Shown: positions 31,777-40,684, numbered from the stretch's first letter. The stretch is DNA of 64,000 bases from Winogradskyella aurantiaca (GCF_003362725.1 NZ_QKTV01000004.1:62001-126000); one strand, 5' to 3'. Made by a program: numbers and translations. The notes: a model not told the origin generated them from the sequence alone.

Positions 31777-33324
31777 ATGAAGCGTAGAGATTTTGTTAAA
31801 AAGAGCAGTAGTGGTATCTTATATACTGCCGTTGCTGGTAGTATTTTACCAAGTGTATTAACCTCATGCCAAAATGGTAATAAAAAAATGGGGCAGGTAA
31901 TGCCTGAATTATTTGATGAGTTTATGCAATATGATGCTATTGGTTTATCTGAACTTATAAAAACCAAACAAATTTCACCTGCCGAATTATTAGAGATCGT
32001 TATAACAAGAATAGAGTATTTTAATCCAAAAATCAATGCGGTTAATATTAAGCTTTATGAAAGAGCCATAGATACGATTCAAAACACAAATACCAAATCT
32101 ATTTTTGCGGGTGTCCCGGTATTAATAAAAGATATGATTGATATAGGCGGAGTTGTACGTTCAGACGGATCCAAATTAATGCAAAATAATATACCTTCAG
32201 AATCTGTTTCTTATATTATAGAACTTGAAAAATCAGGTCTTAATATTGTAGGAAGAACTAATGTTCCTGAATTTGCTTCAAACTCAAGTACCTGGAACGA
32301 ATTGTATGGAAAAACACTAAATCCTTGGGATGTAACAAAAACAGTATTTGGATCTAGTGGTGGCAGCTCTGCAGCAGTTGCAGCTGGAATAGTACCATTG
32401 GCTCATGGAACTGATGGAGCAGGCTCTAATCGCATTCCACCAAATGCTTGTGGTCTTTTTGGATTTAAACCATCTAGAGGCCGACTAGCCTCTGGAGAAA
32501 TAGATGGATCGGACGATTTCTTAAAAGCAAATTGTGGAATCAGCAGAAGTGTGCGTGATAATGAGCAATTATTTATAGCCACTCAAAAAAGAGAGAATAA
32601 TCCTTATGCCACTATAAAAAATTCATTGAAGAATTCACCTCTCAAACCTTTAAAAATTGGTTATATACGAACAGGCTTGGAAGGTTATGAAGTAGACCCT
32701 GATATTGTCGCTAAACAAGATGAAATTGCAAAACTTCTTACTAGCCTAGGACACCAAGTACAAGAGGTTACAATTCCATTAAATGGTGATGATTTTTATG
32801 ATCAATTTAATATATTCTTCTTGACTAAATTTGTGCCTTTAGTTAATAATATAATCGCAAATAATAGCGCTTACACTAAAATTGAAGATATTAAAGAGCT
32901 TACCAATTTCGTGAAAACAGAAGCCATTTTTGCTAAAGATTATAATGAATCAGAAATAGAAAAGGCAACAGATTATATTAAAAATTATATCCCTACTATT
33001 TTTAAATCTATGTTTGAAAAAAATGATGTGCTCTTTTCTGCAGTTTGTCCTATTAAAACACAACCAGTTGAATTTTTAAATCCCATGACAGATTCTTTTA
33101 TGGATAAAAAATATATTGTTGGCCAAACTCTAAGTTTAACTAGTTTTTCTAACATCTGTGGTCATCCTGCTATGTCTGTACCTTTATCTAACATTGATAA
33201 TCTTCCATTAGGATCGATGTTTCAAGCAGCCAACGGCAAAGATGAATTATTATATCAATTAGCATATCAATTAGAAGATGCAAAACCTTGGAAAGACCAA
33301 TGGCCAAAGATGTCTTATAAATAA
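31777..33324 (+). CDS. Amidase, amidase-signature family, cassette C22
   Basis: 515 residues. N-terminus MKRRDFVKKSS ... VLTSCQNG looks like a twin-arginine lipoprotein signal (Cys31). The amidase-signature Ser-Ser-Lys set is visible: Lys118 in VPVLIKDMID, Ser193/194 in FGSSGGSSAAVAAG and Ser217 in TDGAGSNRIPPNACGLFGFKPSRGR. It hydrolyses an amide bond, substrate unknown, in the periplasm or at the envelope. Cassette head GTTATGTATA matches the tail TATACATAAC exactly, so porin and amidase travel together. Confidence 0.9.
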   Translation: MKRRDFVKKSSSGILYTAVAGSILPSVLTSCQNGNKKMGQVMPELFDEFMQYDAIGLSELIKTKQISPAELLEIVITRIEYFNPKINAVNIKLYERAIDTIQNTNTKSIFAGVPVLIKDMIDIGGVVRSDGSKLMQNNIPSESVSYIIELEKSGLNIVGRTNVPEFASNSSTWNELYGKTLNPWDVTKTVFGSSGGSSAAVAAGIVPLAHGTDGAGSNRIPPNACGLFGFKPSRGRLASGEIDGSDDFLKANCGISRSVRDNEQLFIATQKRENNPYATIKNSLKNSPLKPLKIGYIRTGLEGYEVDPDIVAKQDEIAKLLTSLGHQVQEVTIPLNGDDFYDQFNIFFLTKFVPLVNNIIANNSAYTKIEDIKELTNFVKTEAIFAKDYNESEIEKATDYIKNYIPTIFKSMFEKNDVLFSAVCPIKTQPVEFLNPMTDSFMDKKYIVGQTLSLTSFSNICGHPAMSVPLSNIDNLPLGSMFQAANGKDELLYQLAYQLEDAKPWKDQWPKMSYK

Positions 33325-33343
33325 TCTAAATTTAAAAAACTAT

Positions 33344-33475
33344 ACATAACAACGCATATAAAAAATAGCGGTTTAAGTGTTTAAACAAAAAATAATGAAC
33401 GCAATATAGATAAGTTTTAAACCCAAAAGTTAGTATGTGAAAATCCGTTACTTTTCATATACAAGACCGTTGTGA
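33344..33475 (+). repeat. attC22-like site, 132 bp
   Basis: Left core ACATAAC, right core GTTGTGA. Outer stem GCATATAAAAAATAGCGG against CCGTTACTTTTCATATAC. Related to attC7. Confidence 0.83.
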
Positions 33476-33496
33476 ATAATTAAATTTACATGACTT

Positions 33497-34771
33497 ATGA
33501 AAAATATATATCTAATTTCATTTATAATCATCCTCTTTTATGGTAATGTCCAAAGTCAAACATGGGAAAAGCCATATGTCGGTTCCGATAGTACCGTACT
33601 ATATCTCCCAGATGCAAATGTTGTTTATTGGCGTTATGGTTGGAAACGGGAAGTAAATGATAAAAATGGGATTGTAATCAAAGGGGAATTCCCTAATGCT
33701 CGATATTTTAGTTATAACGTGTACAACGATGATACTAAAATGTCATTAGGTAGCTTCACAGATTTTGAAATTATACCGGAGAAGGTGGGGACTAATCCTT
33801 TCAAGACTCCTGAGACTAATAATAGCGGTTCTTATACTTTATTTGTCGTCCCAGAAGGCTCCGAAATTTCTGGAGAAAATATTTTGCACTTCCCTGATTC
33901 ACTTACAAATGTTTCAGTGATACTAAGACACTATCTTCCAGAAGGTAATATCAATGGCGGGAAGGAACTCGCAAAAATATCTCTCTTGGATGTTGAAACT
34001 GATAAGATAATTGATGCCCCACCAAGTGTTCCAATCCCAAAATTATCTAAAGAAGAAGTAAAAACATATTTAATTCCACTTTTTAAAAAGTTGACAAAGG
34101 AATTCGAGGAAAACCCTAAAAAGGTGTTGTCTAAATTGGAAGATCAAAGAAAACAAAAGTCATTAAAAATAAATGAATTGGTGTGTAAAGAAGTTGTAGC
34201 CCGCTCATTTACACATTTTAAGTCAGGCGATAGCGTTCATTCTTTTAATCTTCAGACACAAGGAACCTATCCAAACAATGACAATTATTACCTAACAATG
34301 CCGATTATAAGAAAAGGAAATGAAGTATTATTTGTCAAATTTAAAAATCCAAAATACCCAAAATCAAGAAGCGACTATTCAAAATCAAACATTCGATATT
34401 TTTCTATGAGTCAAGGTGATGAATACACATATAATTATCTCACTTTAGCCGATAAAGATTTAACAGTAAGTGATGACGGTTACATCTATATCATTGTTGC
34501 AGATAACAAAAAAAATATAGCTGATAAGGCTAAAGAATTAAACATTAACTATATGCCTTGGGAAGTGAATGAAAAAATGCTTCTAATATATCGCCAAATG
34601 TTACCTAGAAAAGAATTTGAACACGGAATAAATAAGGTTAAGAAATATAATAATGATAAAAATGAGAAAGGACAAATGGCGGATGAATTTATAGGTGATT
34701 TTGCTCCTTTCGGAAAGTTCATTGATGTCCAACAATTTCTCCTTATTGATAATATTAAAAAACTGGAGTAA
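33497..34771 (+). CDS. Secreted protein, possibly DUF1254/1214-related, cassette C23
   Basis: 424 residues with a signal peptide (1-20, ending VQSQ). The N-terminal half (GSDSTVLYLPDANVVYWRYGWKREV, GEFPNARYFSYNVYNDDTKMSLGSFTDFEI) resembles the beta-sandwich of DUF1214 proteins; the remainder is unlike known families. Its cassette no longer shows the head-tail match (GTTGTGAATA against ATTTAGAAC), and the following site is degenerate, marking the start of the older part of the array. Confidence 0.65.
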   Translation: MKNIYLISFIIILFYGNVQSQTWEKPYVGSDSTVLYLPDANVVYWRYGWKREVNDKNGIVIKGEFPNARYFSYNVYNDDTKMSLGSFTDFEIIPEKVGTNPFKTPETNNSGSYTLFVVPEGSEISGENILHFPDSLTNVSVILRHYLPEGNINGGKELAKISLLDVETDKIIDAPPSVPIPKLSKEEVKTYLIPLFKKLTKEFEENPKKVLSKLEDQRKQKSLKINELVCKEVVARSFTHFKSGDSVHSFNLQTQGTYPNNDNYYLTMPIIRKGNEVLFVKFKNPKYPKSRSDYSKSNIRYFSMSQGDEYTYNYLTLADKDLTVSDDGYIYIIVADNKKNIADKAKELNINYMPWEVNEKMLLIYRQMLPRKEFEHGINKVKKYNNDKNEKGQMADEFIGDFAPFGKFIDVQQFLLIDNIKKLE

Positions 34772-34775
34772 ACAT

Positions 34776-34939
34776 TTAGAACAATACCTGTTAGTAATTG
34801 CTTGTTCTCAAGCACTTCTGAAAATTTGCCACCGCACAGTTTGCACTTTGTACTCATGTCTCACGGATTTTCAGTTTAGTGTGCACTTACAGGCTTAAGT
34901 GCCAAACTGCTATATTACTCATAGCCAAGACTGTTGACT
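34776..34939 (+). repeat. attC23, degenerate site, 164 bp
   Basis: Diverged member of the GGCTAT family: AGTAATTGCTTGTTCTC and CTGAAAAT...CACGGATTTTCAG remain, and ATTACTCATAGCCAAGACTGTTGACT ends it. The left core TTAGAAC no longer matches the cassette head, and an insertion splits the inner hairpin. Confidence 0.7.
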
Positions 34940-34962
34940 CTGATTTTAACCAGTAGCATGAA

Positions 34963-35751
34963 ATGAAGCTAGACCTATATCAAATAGATGCATTTACAGA
35001 CAAAATATTTGGTGGAAACCCAGCCTGTGTCGTCCCGCTAAAGGAATGGTTGCCTAATGATATACTTTTGAATATCACAAAGGAAAATGCCGTTGCTGAA
35101 ACCGCTTTTTTTATAAATAAAGGGGACAAAATACACTTACGCTGGTTTACTCCTGAAATAGAAATGGATTTATGCGGACATGCAACACTTGCAACGGCAC
35201 ATTGCCTGAAATCAATTCTCAATTATTCTAAAGAAGAAATTGTATTTGAAACATTGAGCGGAAAGCTGACTGTTTTTACAAAAAATGATTCTTACTTTTT
35301 AGATTTTCCTTCGCGTATGCCCAAAACCACAGAACTTCCTAATATAATAAAAGAATCTTTAAATATACAGCCGAAAGAAGTCTATAAATCTAGAGATTAT
35401 CTATTGGTATATAATACTGAAAAGGACATTAAGAACATCAATATCAACAAACACATATTTGACCGAATAAATCTTGCCCCAGGAGGGGTAATAGTTACAG
35501 CAAAAGGTGATAATAGCGATTTTGTTTCAAGATTCTTTACGCCACAAGCATCCATTTTAGAAGACCCAGTAACTGGTTCTGCTCATTGTTCGTTAATTCC
35601 ATTCTGGTCACAAAGACTTAGAAAAAAAGAACTGAATGCAATACAAATCTCTGATAGAGTTGGTTTTTTAAAATGTGAGAATAAAAATGATAGAGTAATC
35701 ATAGGTGGAAAAGCAAAAACATATTCAATTGGAAGCTTATGGATAGAATAA
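34963..35751 (+). CDS. PhzF family isomerase, cassette C24
   Basis: 262 residues with the PhzF signature: TDKIFGGNPACVVPL (12-26), catalytic Glu46 in ENAVAETAFF, LRWFTPEIEMDLCGHATLATAH and the second-domain FTPQASILEDPVTGSAHCSLIPFW. The fold is that of diaminopimelate epimerase; true PhzF isomerises a phenazine precursor, but most stand-alone members have unknown substrates. It is slightly short for the family (about 260-300). The flanking sites are diverged, and head and tail no longer match. Confidence 0.9.
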   Translation: MKLDLYQIDAFTDKIFGGNPACVVPLKEWLPNDILLNITKENAVAETAFFINKGDKIHLRWFTPEIEMDLCGHATLATAHCLKSILNYSKEEIVFETLSGKLTVFTKNDSYFLDFPSRMPKTTELPNIIKESLNIQPKEVYKSRDYLLVYNTEKDIKNININKHIFDRINLAPGGVIVTAKGDNSDFVSRFFTPQASILEDPVTGSAHCSLIPFWSQRLRKKELNAIQISDRVGFLKCENKNDRVIIGGKAKTYSIGSLWIE

Positions 35752-35757
35752 ATCTAC

Positions 35758-35912
35758 CGCGAACAACGTGTAATCATAATTATGATTGGATTCAGTTTTC
35801 TCTAAACGAAGTAAAAAGTTAGTCAAATTCACTCTTAATTTATAAAATACAGTGCTTAACCGAAAACCCTAACTTTAAACCCGTAACGGACGGTTATACG
35901 AGACCGTTGGAG
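35758..35912 (+). repeat. attC24, diverged site, 155 bp
   Basis: Left core CGCGAAC, right core GTTGGAG. Family of attC9 (...CCCGTAACGGACGGTTATACGAGACC) with an enlarged, mutated inner part. Confidence 0.75.
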
Positions 35913-35972
35913 GTAATTAAACCTTTATGAGAAAATACAGTCCAAGAACGGAATTTAATTAATGTACCAATT

Positions 35973-37037
35973 ATGAATAAAATTGCTTACTTAATAATTT
36001 TCGGGGTATTATTATTTACTGCTTGTAGTAAAGATGAACCAATTTCACCAGTCAATGCAATACCGGTAGTAAAGGCTGAAGCCTCTTACACGATTTTAAA
36101 AGAAGAAGATATCACTTATGCTAATGGACTTAGTCATAATGCAACAAGTAATTCCGCTTTTTCAATTCCCCTAAAATTAGATTTGTATTATCCTGATAAT
36201 AATTCTAGCAATAGACCTGTTTTTATGTTTATTCATGGAGGTGGATTTACAGGAGGAATAAAACATAAGCCTGAAATAGTAGATATGGCAAATTACTATG
36301 CTTCAAGAGGATGGGTTTTTATTTCTATAGATTATAGAACAACAGAAGAATTGGGAGTAATACAAGGAATGACCCCAGAAGAATTATTAGTGTATTACAG
36401 AGGAATTGCACCACAAGAATGGATTGAGAATGCTTTGCAGGGAGCACAGAGTTCGGGTCAAGTTCAGCAAGCTACTGCTATGTATCTCGCCCAAAGGGAT
36501 GCAAAAGCGGCTCTTCGTTGGATAGTTGCGAACGCAAGCACTTATAACATAAATAAAGATTTTATTACAGTTGGTGGGGCTTCAGCAGGAGCTATCACTA
36601 CTATTGCTTTGGGAATTTCAAATCAAGAAGACTTTAGAGACGAAATCACCATTAGCGAGGACCCAACACTATCTACTACAAACTTAAACCAAACTTACAA
36701 TGTGAGGAGTATGGTTTATTTCTGGGGTTCAAATATAAAATTAGATGTATTTGAAGCAGTTTATGATTTGAATCAATACGACAGATATGACGGTAGCGAT
36801 CCTGAATTGTTCATGGGACATGGTACTGCCCAGGATCTTGTCACACCGTATGAAGAAGCACTTGAACTGCAAAGTATCTATAACTCTTTGGGTATTTACA
36901 ACAAACTGGCGACCCTAACACTACCGAATGGTAACCCTGCAGGACATGGAGCTTGGAATGGTGTGGTAGATGGAAAAGGCCTATCGGAATTAACTTTTGA
37001 TTTTCTAGTTGAAAGACAAAATTTGAGTGTCGAATAA
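35973..37037 (+). CDS. Lipoprotein alpha/beta hydrolase (esterase), cassette C25
   Basis: 354 residues, lipobox FTACSKDEP. Carboxylesterase/HSL-like hydrolase: oxyanion motif FIHGGGFTGG (about 87-96), DAKAALRWIVANAS, nucleophile elbow VGGASAGA (Ser about 206), acid region and His in GHGAWNG near residue 328. Likely a surface or periplasmic esterase. Cassette head GTTGGAGGTA and tail TACCGCCAAC agree at 9 of 10. The site after it is truncated, joining it to the next hydrolase. Confidence 0.85.
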   Translation: MNKIAYLIIFGVLLFTACSKDEPISPVNAIPVVKAEASYTILKEEDITYANGLSHNATSNSAFSIPLKLDLYYPDNNSSNRPVFMFIHGGGFTGGIKHKPEIVDMANYYASRGWVFISIDYRTTEELGVIQGMTPEELLVYYRGIAPQEWIENALQGAQSSGQVQQATAMYLAQRDAKAALRWIVANASTYNINKDFITVGGASAGAITTIALGISNQEDFRDEITISEDPTLSTTNLNQTYNVRSMVYFWGSNIKLDVFEAVYDLNQYDRYDGSDPELFMGHGTAQDLVTPYEEALELQSIYNSLGIYNKLATLTLPNGNPAGHGAWNGVVDGKGLSELTFDFLVERQNLSVE

Positions 37038-37045
37038 ATAACTAC

Positions 37046-37075
37046 CGCCAACAATATTATATTTTATCTAAACAG
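37046..37075 (+). repeat. attC25, truncated site
   Basis: Left core CGCCAAC and AATATTATATTTTATCTAAA remain; there is no right arm or GTT before the next start at 37077. The right half appears deleted. Confidence 0.55.
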
Positions 37076-37076
37076 T

Positions 37077-37940
37077 ATGAGAAAAGTAATTGTGTTTTAT
37101 ATGCTGCTACCAATGCTATTGCTTACAGCATGCTCTAAATCAGAGGATGAGCAAAATGTTCAAACTGGAAAAATGACAAAGAACCTCATAGTCAATGGGA
37201 CTGCCAGAGAATATATTATTTATGTCCCAGAAAGTTATAATGCAACTACTGAAGTCCCTCTATTATTGTCTTTTCATGGGTTAACAAGCAACATGGACTT
37301 TAATTATAACTATACAAATTTTGATGAGATCGCAGAACGTGAAAATTTTATTGTTGTTCATCCGAATGGTATTGATAATAGGTGGACACTAAGCGCAAAT
37401 AATAACCCAGACATTGATTTTATCAAAGCTCTATTAGAGCAATTGGAGAATGACTATAATATAGAATCTAACCGAATATACAGTACAGGAATGTCAAACG
37501 GAGGAAATTTTAGTTTTACATTGGCTTGTGGGCTAAGCAATAGAATTGCCGCTATTGGATCGGTAACAGGATTAATGCTTCAAGTGGCTATTGGCGATTG
37601 CATTCCAACAAGACCTTTGGCTATACTTCATATACATGGGACGGAAGATTCAATAGCGAATTATGCATTTGTACAAGGGGGCCTAGATTTTTGGATCGAA
37701 CATAATTCCACTAATATGAATCCAGTTGTTTCTAATATCCCAAATATAGATACTCAAGATGGCAGTACGGTTGAAAAATATGAGTATTTAAATGGTGAAA
37801 ATGGTGTAGAGGTTCTGCATCTTAAAGTCATAGGAGGTGGTCACCAATGGCCAGGTTTTCAGGGAAATATGGATATTAATGCTTCTGAGGAAGTTTGGAA
37901 CTTCGTAAAAGCCTTTGACCTAAATGGCAAAATTGAATAA
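37077..37940 (+). CDS. Lipoprotein esterase, PHB-depolymerase/feruloyl-esterase-like, cassette C26
   Basis: 287 residues, lipobox LTACSKSED. Fold motifs: LIVNGTAREYIIYVPESY, SFHGLTSN (oxyanion), VHPNGIDNRW, nucleophile elbow STGMSNGGNFSF (Ser about 141), HIHGTEDSIANY (acid) and GGGHQWPG (catalytic His). This is the LpqC/poly(3-hydroxybutyrate) depolymerase-like group of carbohydrate-ester or polyester hydrolases. With the preceding esterase it forms a two-hydrolase unit after loss of the intervening site. Confidence 0.87.
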   Translation: MRKVIVFYMLLPMLLLTACSKSEDEQNVQTGKMTKNLIVNGTAREYIIYVPESYNATTEVPLLLSFHGLTSNMDFNYNYTNFDEIAERENFIVVHPNGIDNRWTLSANNNPDIDFIKALLEQLENDYNIESNRIYSTGMSNGGNFSFTLACGLSNRIAAIGSVTGLMLQVAIGDCIPTRPLAILHIHGTEDSIANYAFVQGGLDFWIEHNSTNMNPVVSNIPNIDTQDGSTVEKYEYLNGENGVEVLHLKVIGGGHQWPGFQGNMDINASEEVWNFVKAFDLNGKIE

Positions 37941-37949
37941 TACAACTAC

Positions 37950-38240
37950 TGGCAACACCACCTACTCCGTACGCGACAAAGCACTGCTTTAGAGTAAACG
38001 GATATCACGAAGTGATCATTGCTTCTTCTTCGGTGATTTGAAATTTATTCCCACATTTAATCACAGAAGAAAGCATGAGTGTTGAGTGAATGCAACGCGC
38101 TTCGCTACCGGTTAGAAAACACCAATCACACCGGAGTGGGGCTACCCTGCGTTGCCAGACGCAACGAAATGAGCTTGCGAATTCATGAGCTCCTCAAAAA
38201 TAAAATTGATGCGAACTACATGATAGCTAAACCGTTGTAT
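37950..38240 (+). repeat. attC26-like site with insertions, 291 bp
   Basis: Left core TGGCAAC, right core GTTGTAT. Large family (attC4-6) enlarged by about 100 bp: extra sequence after AACACCACCTA and before CATGATAGCTAAACC. It fills the whole gene-free stretch 37941-38255; nothing else is seen there. Confidence 0.78.
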
Positions 38241-38255
38241 GCCATTTGAGAACAA

Positions 38256-38675
38256 CTATTCAAATTGAATCAACATTGAGCTATAATTATTCTGAACAGT
38301 ATCAATGATCATTGATTTATCAGCCTTAAGACCATCCACTAAATCTATTTCATTGAACTCTCTCAGATTAATGTTGCCCCATAGAGTGAGTTCGATAATT
38401 ATTGTAGCTAAACCTATACCCTTCTTTGTAAGCAAGTAAATATTCTCTTTTTTATTTTCAGGAAGTTTTCTCTTTGTAACTATTTTATAAGACTCTAACA
38501 ATTTAAGTCTAGCTGATAAAATACTTGGGGCAATTCTTTCATCTGAATCTGATAATTCTTTGAATGTTCTTTTATGTTTAATTAGCATATCTCGGACAAT
38601 TAACAAAGACCACTTATCGCCAATAATGTCTAAAGTCGAAGCGATTGGACAACCAGAACGAAATCTATTATTCAT
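38256..38675 (-). CDS. HxlR family transcriptional regulator, cassette C27
   Basis: 139 residues with the HxlR winged helix: CPIASTLDIIGDKWSLLIVRDML (9-31), RTFKELSDSDERIAPSILSARLKLLE and KRKLPENKKENIYLLTKKG. It is the only clear gene in the array on the minus strand. It is divergent from the membrane-protein gene 38757, with an 11-bp inverted repeat between them, so it probably represses or activates that gene and itself. Cys9 could serve redox sensing, as in some family members. Confidence 0.87.
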   Translation of the reverse strand: MNNRFRSGCPIASTLDIIGDKWSLLIVRDMLIKHKRTFKELSDSDERIAPSILSARLKLLESYKIVTKRKLPENKKENIYLLTKKGIGLATIIIELTLWGNINLREFNEIDLVDGLKADKSMIIDTVQNNYSSMLIQFE

Positions 38676-38691
38676 TTTATTTAACTATTAT

Positions 38692-38722
38692 TTCGATAGT
38701 AATAATTATTTTTACTATCGAA
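38692..38722. promoter_or_regulatory. Probable HxlR operator
   Basis: Perfect inverted repeat TTCGATAGTAA (38692-38702) and TTACTATCGAA (38712-38722), 9-base spacer, centred between the divergent genes. A further half site TCGAAAGTAA follows at 38723-38732. Confidence 0.7.
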
Positions 38723-38756
38723 TCGAAAGTAAAATTATGAAATTAAATCAAGAATT

Positions 38757-39455
38757 ATGTTAGCAGGTCACTTCACTACAGCATTGATTGCAAAACACAA
38801 ATTTCCGAAAGGAACTCTTTTGTATTTCTTAATTATATCTCAATTACAGGATTTTTTGTGGTTTTTATTCCATTATTTAGGACTTGAACCAACCGAGCCA
38901 AGTGATGCATTTGATGCTACTTTAAGTAATATGATGGTAGATATGATTTACAGTCACGATTTGTTACCTCAGTTATTTTGGTTGGCAATTGTTTTCTTAC
39001 TTGGAAAATCCCTATTTAAAAGTAGTAAAATAGGTCTGGTAAGTGCGGCTTTAGTATCAATTCATTTTATTTTAGATTTCTTTTCAGGTCATATGCACCA
39101 CATTTTTGGAACTGATACAATGGAAGCAGGACTTGGACTATACGCCTCTAATCCTTATTTAGCTATTTTAATAGAAGCCTTATTTATTATTGGTACTTTA
39201 TGGTATTTCTTTAGAGAAGAAGCAAAAAAAGGAATTATCAGAACTACAAAAAATAGAATTGCAATTGTTTCTGTTTTCACTTATGGAATTGTTTTTATGT
39301 TATTAATTGCCACAAAATCATTTAGAGAACTATTTAGTATTCCAGAATTTGAATTAGGTTTTAACACCAATATTCCCACACTCATTTTCACTTATGGAGC
39401 AATGCTATATTGCTTGAATCACTATGCAACGACATTTGAGACGAAAAAAGAATAA
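38757..39455 (+). CDS. Membrane protein, HxlR-controlled, cassette C27
   Basis: 232 residues with about six membrane helices. Histidine/aspartate motifs MLAGHFTTALIAKH, SIHFILDFFSGHMHH and YSHDLLPQLF recall membrane-bound metal-dependent hydrolases of the YdjM type, a weak call. An upstream mini-ORF (38737-38763, MKLNQELC) overlaps the start and might couple or hinder translation. The tail GTATACAAA is only loosely complementary to the head GTTGTATGCC. Confidence 0.65.
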   Translation: MLAGHFTTALIAKHKFPKGTLLYFLIISQLQDFLWFLFHYLGLEPTEPSDAFDATLSNMMVDMIYSHDLLPQLFWLAIVFLLGKSLFKSSKIGLVSAALVSIHFILDFFSGHMHHIFGTDTMEAGLGLYASNPYLAILIEALFIIGTLWYFFREEAKKGIIRTTKNRIAIVSVFTYGIVFMLLIATKSFRELFSIPEFELGFNTNIPTLIFTYGAMLYCLNHYATTFETKKE

Positions 39456-39463
39456 AAAAACAG

Positions 39464-39594
39464 TATACAAAAAGGTAAAAAAGTAATTGCGGTTTCGATA
39501 CATACTCCAACTACTTTAGTGCTTAATTGAGTACATTGGTTTTTGAAAGTAACCTCCATATTGTCCGCTACTACTCTTAAACAAAACGTTATTA
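39464..39594 (+). repeat. attC27, diverged site, 131 bp
   Basis: Left core TATACAA (AAC lost), right core GTTATTA. AGTAATTGCGG against CCGCTACTACT still pair, so the stem survives. Confidence 0.6.
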
Positions 39595-39638
39595 AACCAA
39601 TGAAGGAAATACTAGTCTAATAGGGAAAAATAAATAAC

Positions 39639-40511
39639 ATGAGAAAATTCAAATTTTTGATAGCTGCCGTAGTGGTATTATTTCTGTCTTGTAGTAATGA
39701 AGAACAATCACCTCAACCTACAGAAGCACAAGGGTATAACATGCTTCTCATTGGAAATAGCTTTTTTAGACCTTACGCGGAGAAACTTGATGTTATGGCA
39801 GTTGATGCTGGTTTTATAAATCACAATAGTAAAACTGTCTTTCGCGGGGGCGAAAATGGAAGACCTATCAATTTTTGGAACGATTCCACAAGTGCAGAAC
39901 ATCAAGAGATAAAGTCTATACTTGATGCGGGAAATATTGAATATTTTGGGATGACTTTTGGACATGATTCAATCAATCGAATTGAAGGTCATCACGCTTG
40001 GATAGAATATGCATTACAAAACAATCCAGACATCACTATTTTTATATCATTATCACCTTTTGACTTTCCTAATGGAGATCCAAATGGTACTCGACCTGAT
40101 TGGAATACATTTGCAATAGACAACGGATTCAGCTCAATACAAGAGTTTTATGCTTATTATGTAAATGAGATCATACACAACGAAATTGTAGACGAATTGC
40201 GTATTGAATTTCCGTCTACCAAAATATTTACTATCCCAACTGGATTAGCAACTTTTAATTTAGCACAAATGAAAATTGATGGCCTATTGTTGGATGATAT
40301 TGCTATGTTTGGGGCACGCGAAACTTCTATTTTTACTGATCCAAAAGGACATCAAGGTGATGTAGTTCGCGAAACAGGTGGTCTTATATGGCTAAATAGT
40401 ATCTATAATGCCGATCTAAATACCAACACTTATGAAACAGGATTCAATACTGATTTACACGAAATTGCAAAGCAAATAACCAATAATCATGATCCAAATT
40501 ACAAACAGTAG
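39639..40511 (+). CDS. SGNH/GDSL-like lipoprotein, cassette C28
   Basis: 290 residues, lipobox LFLSCSNEE. NMLLIGNSFFRPYAEKL gives a GxS-like block I of SGNH hydrolases (Ser about 42), MTFGHDSIN may be a later block, and the end carries IFTDPKGHQGDVVRETGGLIWLNSIY with a conserved-looking Asp and His. The catalytic set is inferred. The last 85 codons and 48 bases of 3' sequence are duplicated at 45886-46186. Confidence 0.7.
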   Translation: MRKFKFLIAAVVVLFLSCSNEEQSPQPTEAQGYNMLLIGNSFFRPYAEKLDVMAVDAGFINHNSKTVFRGGENGRPINFWNDSTSAEHQEIKSILDAGNIEYFGMTFGHDSINRIEGHHAWIEYALQNNPDITIFISLSPFDFPNGDPNGTRPDWNTFAIDNGFSSIQEFYAYYVNEIIHNEIVDELRIEFPSTKIFTIPTGLATFNLAQMKIDGLLLDDIAMFGARETSIFTDPKGHQGDVVRETGGLIWLNSIYNADLNTNTYETGFNTDLHEIAKQITNNHDPNYKQ

Positions 40512-40553
40512 AGACCAACTATTTAAGAAATCATGAATCTAAAAAACAACAAC

Positions 40554-40684
40554 AGCTAACAAAGAATATACGTAATGCGGGTTGGTGCGATATTATTAAA
40601 ACCTAAGGCAACTAATAAATCTTTTAGCGGGTTGATAACTTGGAGCGTTAAAATTCCGGACTGCGCATAGACAAACCGTTGGCA
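40554..40684 (+). repeat. attC28, site of a further type, 131 bp
   Basis: Left core AGCTAAC, right core GTTGGCA preceded by ACAAACC. The arms TACGTAATGCGGG and CCGGACTGCGCATA pair partly. The head of C28 (GTTATTAAAC) does not match this tail. Confidence 0.65.

Noticed and set aside
10413-33475. Palindromes as plain transcription terminators
   Set aside because: They lack consistent T-runs, reach 190 bp, continue almost to the next start codon, and have variable but head-matched ends. Some may still affect transcription.
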